A stretch of DNA of 11,948 nt from a bacterium (lineage in GTDB: Bacteria; Zhuqueibacterota; Zhuqueibacteria; Thermofontimicrobiales; Thermofontimicrobiaceae), in the NCBI GenBank assembly GCA_025453735.1, contig JALOPY010000164.1, positions 1-11,948 on the forward strand, in the 5' to 3' direction. Below the pieces are notes generated by a model, which was not told the origin of the DNA, ran no database searches, and saw only the letters and a list, made by a program, of their open reading frames with translations. Below, piece after piece: positions 7,834-11,948 of this stretch. Each line of letters begins with the position of its first letter. Positions within the stretch are counted from its first letter, which is position 1. The translations under genes and the position numbers were made by a program.

Positions 7834-7902
7834 ATTTTTGTATGTGAATTTATCAATCAACCGCTGTAGATTTCCTTCAAGCTTGACAAATATTTTTGAT
7901 CG

Positions 7903-9078
7903 TTAGAACATTTTTTTTGCTGCAATCAATTCTTCGTAAACGTGTTTGGTTTTTTCTATCATTGTCGTCGCAGCCCAGTGATCGCCAACAATTTTTTTTC
8001 CGTGACCTCCCATGTCCCGAGCCAACTCCAAATTGCTAACGAATACGAGCAATTTTTGCGCCAAAGATTCCGTATCTCTCAGCGGGACGATAAAACCATT
8101 CACTCCATGCTTCACAACCTCCCTCGCTCCTTCCACATCAAATGTGACGATTGGTTTTCCCAGCATTGCTGCTTGAACCAACACCCGGGGCAATCCCTCC
8201 CACAGGGAAGTTAATAAAAAAACATCAAAAATGGAAATGATTTTTGCAATGTCGGCTCGATAACCGATAAATTTTATGGAATCAGATAAGCGTAATTGCT
8301 CGACCTGGTGCTCTAATTTCGTTCGATAATAGCCTTCGCCCACGATTAGAAATTTTGCATGGGGAAATTGATCGATGATCTTTTTCGCTGCTTGAAATAA
8401 ATAAACATGCCCTTTTCGAGGTTCCAGGCGGCTCACAGTGCCAATTACAATATTATCTTCGGAAATTCCAATTTTGTTAAGCTCCTGATGCCGGATGGCA
8501 TCAGTCAGACGTCCTGCCTCAACAAAAGCAGCTATGTCAAAACCACTGCAAATTGTCGTATGTTGATCAAGATGGCCGATTTTTTTATCAACATATATTT
8601 TTTTTAAGTCATCGCCGACTGCGACAAACTTGTCTGTAAAATACGCAACAAATCTTTCTAATGCAATATAAATTTTCTTTGCGACTGGATTTATTGAATC
8701 ATGAAACGTCGTTCCATGTAACGTATGAACGATGATTGGTGTTCCCGAAAGTTTCGCCGCGACTCTGCCCAGGAAGCCTGCTTTTGCTGTATGGGTGTGG
8801 ACAATCTGATAACGACCCTTCTTAATAAAATGAGCTAATTTAAGCAAGGCAATCACATCCCACCATGGAAAAACATTCCGTTTTAGAGATGAAATCACTG
8901 TGAAGTTTATTCCAGTCAGTTGCGCTAAAATCGCTGGGTCTGATTCGCCACCGACGATTAGATGGACTTCAAATTTATCTTGCTCCAATCCGCGAATATT
9001 CAAGATCGTATTTTCATCGGCGCCGCCACGGATAAGCCTGGTGATGATATGAAGAATTTTAATTCTGTGATGCTGCAT
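7903..9078 (-). CDS. GT4 family glycosyltransferase (GT-B fold)
   Basis: The protein has 391 residues from the ATG at 9078. It is a retaining GT-B glycosyltransferase likely adding a sugar to the lipid-linked glycan on the cytoplasmic side. Seen: the N-terminal nucleotide-fold entry KILHIITRLIRGGADENT, HTHTAKAGFLGR (95-106), GTVSRLEPRKGH (213-224) opening the donor domain, FLIVGEG, and TSLWEGLPRVLVQA with E294. The usual E-x7-E donor motif is E-x7-Q here (Q302), a variant common in EGLPRVL-type GT4 proteins. A TTG at 9084 is an alternative start, but AAGAGG at 9088-9093 is nine bases from the ATG and only three from the TTG, so ATG is preferred. It overlaps the upstream GT4 gene by 20 bp, suggesting translational coupling. 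Donor and acceptor sugars are unknown. Confidence 0.92.
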   Translation of the reverse strand: MQHHRIKILHIITRLIRGGADENTILNIRGLEQDKFEVHLIVGGESDPAILAQLTGINFTVISSLKRNVFPWWDVIALLKLAHFIKKGRYQIVHTHTAKAGFLGRVAAKLSGTPIIVHTLHGTTFHDSINPVAKKIYIALERFVAYFTDKFVAVGDDLKKIYVDKKIGHLDQHTTICSGFDIAAFVEAGRLTDAIRHQELNKIGISEDNIVIGTVSRLEPRKGHVYLFQAAKKIIDQFPHAKFLIVGEGYYRTKLEHQVEQLRLSDSIKFIGYRADIAKIISIFDVFLLTSLWEGLPRVLVQAAMLGKPIVTFDVEGAREVVKHGVNGFIVPLRDTESLAQKLLVFVSNLELARDMGGHGKKIVGDHWAATTMIEKTKHVYEELIAAKKMF

Positions 9079-10207
9079 GGGCAAAAACCTCTTGATAAAC
9101 TGCGAGAGTCTGTTCCGCAGTTCGTTCCCAGCTATACATTTTTGCTCGCTTCAATCCCTTCGTAATCAAATCAGCTTTCAGCTCCGGTTGCAGCACCAGC
9201 CGCTCCATCGCTTCGGCAATGGCGGAACTCGACACAGGATTGATGCAGAGCGCCGCGTCTGCTGCGACTTCTGGCAGAGACGAAATATTCGATGTTATCA
9301 CAGGCGTGCCACAACTCATCGCTTCCAGAATCGGGATGCCAAATCCTTCATAAAGTGAAGCAAAAAGGAATGCTTCGGCGCCCTGGTAATACAACGGCAG
9401 TTCCTCGTCAGAGACGTATCCTTTAAGAATCACATCTTCAGTTAAATTCAATTGTTCGATTTTCTTCTCCGGTTCTGAATAGCTGCCATATTTTTTGCCA
9501 ATGATTAGCAACTTATAGTCATCGAACCCATGCTTCTTGAAAATCTGGAACGCCTCAATAATCCGGACCAAATTTTTGTGCGGCCTGCGCTCTCCGACGA
9601 CGAGGAAGAATTTTTTGTTCAATCTCAATTTGGCTAATTTGGATTGAATTTTCTGTTTATTGGCAGCCAGTTTAAAATTTGAGTTCGATGCTAATGGAAT
9701 TACCGCTACGTTTTCAGGCGGAACATGAAATAATCGCACCAGATCGAGCTTCGTGCTTTCAGAAACAACGATTATTTTCTTTGCCTTGCGGCATGACATT
9801 CGATAAAAAAAGCTCATGTATGTTTTTTTCAAGGAACTGAATTCCAGAAAAAGCTCGGGAGCAATGATGTATTTCAGATCATGTATAGTTACCACCGACC
9901 GATACCGCTGCATCATCGGCAAATCGAAATGCGGGTAATGATAGACATCTACTTCCTTCCCTCTCAATTTCAACGGGACAAGAAAATGCTGCCCGGGACG
10001 CACCGGCTTGATGCCAATTTTTTCGGTGATCAGATTTCTCTGCTTCCATTGATTGACAGGATGATCCTGGTTTAAATTTTCATCAATAACAATTCTATAT
10101 AAATTTTTAGTATCGATCTTTAGTAGCGCTTCAATCAAATGGATTAAATAATTCCCAATTCCTGTCATGGTGTTGAGAACCAGCCTGGCATCGATCGTGA
10201 TATTCAT
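9059..10207 (-). CDS. GT4 family glycosyltransferase, mannosyltransferase-like
   Basis: This 382-residue GT-B enzyme starts with the MNITIDARLVLNTMTGIGNY signature found in many mannosyl- and rhamnosyltransferases of O-antigen and exopolysaccharide clusters. Further motifs are HYPHFDLP (90-97), VVTIHDL (105-111), VVSESTKLDL (147-156), VVGERRPHKN (203-212) opening the C-terminal donor domain, and a complete E-x7-E motif in YEGFGIPILEAM (E287, E295), followed by GTPVITSNISSLPEVAADAAL. The length is normal. The ribosome binding site is weak (AAAGAA just before the ATG at 10207). Its 3' end overlaps the next GT4 gene. It likely adds one sugar in the glycan repeat; the exact sugar cannot be assigned. 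Confidence 0.92.
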   Translation of the reverse strand: MNITIDARLVLNTMTGIGNYLIHLIEALLKIDTKNLYRIVIDENLNQDHPVNQWKQRNLITEKIGIKPVRPGQHFLVPLKLRGKEVDVYHYPHFDLPMMQRYRSVVTIHDLKYIIAPELFLEFSSLKKTYMSFFYRMSCRKAKKIIVVSESTKLDLVRLFHVPPENVAVIPLASNSNFKLAANKQKIQSKLAKLRLNKKFFLVVGERRPHKNLVRIIEAFQIFKKHGFDDYKLLIIGKKYGSYSEPEKKIEQLNLTEDVILKGYVSDEELPLYYQGAEAFLFASLYEGFGIPILEAMSCGTPVITSNISSLPEVAADAALCINPVSSSAIAEAMERLVLQPELKADLITKGLKRAKMYSWERTAEQTLAVYQEVFAHAASQN

Positions 10208-10319
10208 AATTTCTTTAACGTGCTATTGAAAATTGATATTTATTTTCTGTATAAACCGGAACATTGCGCATAATTTTCACATCATCAAATGAATTATTCT
10301 CATTTATTCTGCCTGCCAA
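10208..10319 (-). other. Inter-gene gap with an open frame continuing in phase after the GT2 stop
   Basis: This 112-bp gap contains no recognised gene. Directly after the GT2 TAA (10320-10322) the same frame stays open for 34 codons (10217-10319 region, including GRINENNSFDDVKIM and then RNVPVYTENKYQFSIAR) and stops at TAA 10215-10217, seven bases before the next ATG. An internal ATG would give an 18-residue peptide. There is no clear Shine-Dalgarno site, so it may simply be chance, a decayed C-terminal extension, or a small leader coupling translation to the next gene. Confidence 0.3.
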
Positions 10320-11231
10320 TTATTCTGATTTGTGATTCAAAATTCTGACCATCAGTTTTAAATACGAAACCGGGCGTTGATCCTTTCTGGCAAAAGCAAG
10401 CCAGAATCTCAAAAATAAGCCTGCTTCATAAATCAAATACGCCAGATATGAGTTGCTTTTTCCGTGAATCGTTTTAATTAATTGACAATTATTTTTCATG
10501 CTGTGGATTAAAATGTTCTCAATATTTTTCTTTGTGCTTTGTCCTTTGAGATGGATAGCTTCCACAGTATTAAGAATGGCGCTACGCCAGCCCTGGTGTT
10601 TGGCGCGGTAACAAAATTCCATATCTTCGCCATATATATAAAAATTTTCATTCAATAATCCTATGTCTGCAATCACTTTTTTTCTCACAAACATGCAGGC
10701 GCCGCACACGTAGTCTATGCCATAAAATTCGGGATTCTTACGCTGAAATATTTTATGTTTCCATCGAAAAAACAGGGGAGAGCTCATAAACAGCACCTGG
10801 GATTTGAACAATTGCCAGTTGGATATAAATTTCCCGCCCGGCACTTGAGGAACCCCGTCCGGAAAGATCAAATTGACTCCCAGGATGCCGACATCTTTAT
10901 GGCTGAAAAAAAACTGTTCAATCCGTTCAAATGTGCTGGTCGTTTTTAGCTCAGCGTCTGAGTTCAACAACAATATTACATCGCCCTGGCTGGCTTTAAT
11001 TCCCACATTTGTCGCTTTTGCGAATCCGAGGTTCTCGCTATTTTCAATGAGCCGAACAGATGGAAATTCTCGCCTCACCATAGCCGCACTGTCGTCGGAG
11101 GAAGCATTATCGACAACGATGATCTCATATTTTCCATTGGGATTGGCGCTGGGAATTGACTGCAAACAATTCCTCAGCAGGTCACGACTGTTCCAGTTGA
11201 CGATGATGATTGAAAATAAAGTCTGGTTCAT
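10320..11231 (-). CDS. GT2 family glycosyltransferase, rhamnosyltransferase-like (WbbL type)
   Basis: This 303-residue inverting GT-A glycosyltransferase opens with FSIIIVNWNSRDLLRNCL, then VVDNASSDDS (39-48), ENLGFAKATNVGI, the metal-binding DXD equivalent in LLNSDAE (88-94), YVCGACMFVRK (174-184) and the acceptor/catalytic region FYIYGEDMEFCYRA (197-210), with AIHLKGQS at 225-232. This set is typical of WbbL/RfbN-type rhamnosyltransferases that act on lipid-linked glycans in the cytoplasm, but other deoxysugar donors are possible. No long transmembrane region is present; a hydrophobic stretch near 260-280 may touch the membrane. The ATG at 11231 overlaps the upstream GT4 stop in an ATGA arrangement, with GGA six bases upstream. 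Confidence 0.93.
   Translation of the reverse strand: MNQTLFSIIIVNWNSRDLLRNCLQSIPSANPNGKYEIIVVDNASSDDSAAMVRREFPSVRLIENSENLGFAKATNVGIKASQGDVILLLNSDAELKTTSTFERIEQFFFSHKDVGILGVNLIFPDGVPQVPGGKFISNWQLFKSQVLFMSSPLFFRWKHKIFQRKNPEFYGIDYVCGACMFVRKKVIADIGLLNENFYIYGEDMEFCYRAKHQGWRSAILNTVEAIHLKGQSTKKNIENILIHSMKNNCQLIKTIHGKSNSYLAYLIYEAGLFLRFWLAFARKDQRPVSYLKLMVRILNHKSE
11228..11231 (-). promoter_or_regulatory. ATGA stop/start overlap between GT4 and GT2 genes
   Basis: The ATG of the GT2 gene (11231-11229) shares bases with the TGA of the preceding GT4 gene (11230-11228). Such overlaps usually indicate translational coupling and membership in one operon. Confidence 0.8.
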
Positions 11232-11948
11232 GCTTGTTCCGCCAATGCGTTCAGGAAAATTTGCTCCATCTTTTGGGCAGTGTGATCCCAGGTAAAATGT
11301 TTAATATGCTGATAACCCGCAAAAGAGATTCGCTTCAACTCATCCGGATTTTCGAGCAGATAAATAATATGATTTGCCATGGTCTGAATATCGCGTGGTT
11401 CAAAAACCAGTGCTGTTTTTCCTGGAATCGAGTAATCCGGAATCCCCCCGACATTGCTGGCGACCACAGCGCACTGGCACGCCATCGCTTCCATTGGCGG
11501 CAGTTGACAACCTTCCGACCAGCTTGGGGAGACAAAAATGTCGCTCGAACAATATAGTTGCCTCAATTTCTCTCCATAGGGTTTTAAATGGAATTCAATC
11601 CCATTAGGGATGTCGGCTGGTTTTTTTGTCCCAAACATAATTATTTCCACATCTGGCTTGTTGCTCTTGACAATTTCCAGGGCTTTTAGCGCGTCATTCA
11701 TTCCTTTGTATTCCGCTTCGTGGTGCATCAATAGAATTCGAGCTGGGCTATTAAATCTTTTATCTTCGTTAAAAAAATGCGCTAAATTAACCGCGTTAGT
11801 GATGAGAGGAACATCTGCATCACCAAATTTTTCTTCCATTAATTTTTTTAGCCATGACGCGATGACGATTTTCTTCAATGGCAGGCGATAGCTATTATCG
11901 ACTTTTTCGATTTGACCTTGCCAGGTTTCGTACCCCTGGATAAAATAA
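11228..11948 (-). CDS. GT4 family glycosyltransferase, N-terminus cut by window edge
   Basis: The frame is open through the right edge; 239 C-terminal residues are visible. A TTG at 11878 could be called as a start, but 23 further in-frame codons upstream (YFIQGYETW and then VDNSYRLP) match the linker that precedes the donor domain in this GT4 group, so the gene is truncated by the window and not by a start there. The visible part is the donor-binding Rossmann domain: KIVIASWL, LITNAVNL, ILLMHHEAEYKGMNDAL, EIIMFGTKKP and a full E-x7-E motif in SWSEGCQLPPMEAMAC (E145, E153 of the visible part), then ASNVGGIPDYS. The YFIQ-type linker is reminiscent of WsaF-like rhamnosyltransferases, but the sugar is not assignable. 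It is the first visible gene of the operon; the promoter lies outside. Confidence 0.9.
   Translation of the reverse strand, partial: YFIQGYETWQGQIEKVDNSYRLPLKKIVIASWLKKLMEEKFGDADVPLITNAVNLAHFFNEDKRFNSPARILLMHHEAEYKGMNDALKALEIVKSNKPDVEIIMFGTKKPADIPNGIEFHLKPYGEKLRQLYCSSDIFVSPSWSEGCQLPPMEAMACQCAVVASNVGGIPDYSIPGKTALVFEPRDIQTMANHIIYLLENPDELKRISFAGYQHIKHFTWDHTAQKMEQIFLNALAEQA

Noticed and set aside
7823..7902. Possible internal promoter (TTGTCA or TTGATT elements) ahead of the WecA-like gene
   Set aside because: No acceptable -10 box at a normal spacing could be found, and the gene fits as part of the operon.
10287..10305. Inverted repeat AAATGA / TCATTT after the GT2 stop, as a possible terminator
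   Set aside because: The stem is six AT-rich pairs with a seven-base loop and no following T-run on the coding strand; it is too weak to call a terminator.
10873..11295. Plus-strand 140-codon open frame opposite the GT2 gene
   Set aside because: It is antisense to a well-conserved GT2 enzyme and its translation resembles nothing known.

Overview
All supported genes lie on the minus strand, so transcription runs from the right edge of the window to the left. The genes are closely packed (gaps of about 40 to 110 bp, plus two overlaps) and look like one long operon whose promoter lies beyond the right edge. No RNA gene, CRISPR array, insertion sequence or convincing terminator was seen, and no stretch longer than about 300 bp lacks a gene.

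Organism: the large surface protein ends in a FlgD-like / type A sorting domain of the type IX secretion system (LNYPNPF start, NGVYLYKI near the end) and carries gingipain-type (C25) and CARDB domains. This points to a Gram-negative member of the FCB group. Uncultured lineages such as KSB1, Calditrichota or Marinimicrobia fit better than classical Bacteroidetes because of the LNYPNPF style and the presence of Shine-Dalgarno sites. The exact lineage is inference.

Layout in transcription order: (1) a GT4 glycosyltransferase cut by the right edge (11228-11948); (2) a GT2 rhamnosyltransferase-like enzyme (10320-11231), overlapping the previous gene by ATGA; (3) a GT4 enzyme (9059-10207); (4) another GT4 enzyme (7903-9078), overlapping the previous gene; (5) a WecA/TagO-like polyprenyl-phosphate sugar-1-phosphate transferase (6767-7822); (6) a very large C25 peptidase-like surface protein encoded in two overlapping frames (5883-6710 and 896-5974), which looks like one gene broken by a frame disruption; (7) an NAD-dependent sugar-nucleotide epimerase/dehydratase cut by the left edge (1-857).

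Working together: the WecA-like enzyme would start a lipid-linked glycan, the four glycosyltransferases would extend it, and the epimerase would supply a nucleotide sugar. This is a surface or exopolysaccharide locus. The unusual element is the C25 protein placed among these genes. It has an intact His/Cys dyad, two ILEI/FAM3-like domains (one before the peptidase, one far after it), two CARDB domains and a T9SS sorting domain. In T9SS bacteria the C25 enzyme PorU joins cargo proteins to a lipopolysaccharide, so a functional link between this peptidase and the glycan made by its neighbours is a reasonable but unproven hypothesis.
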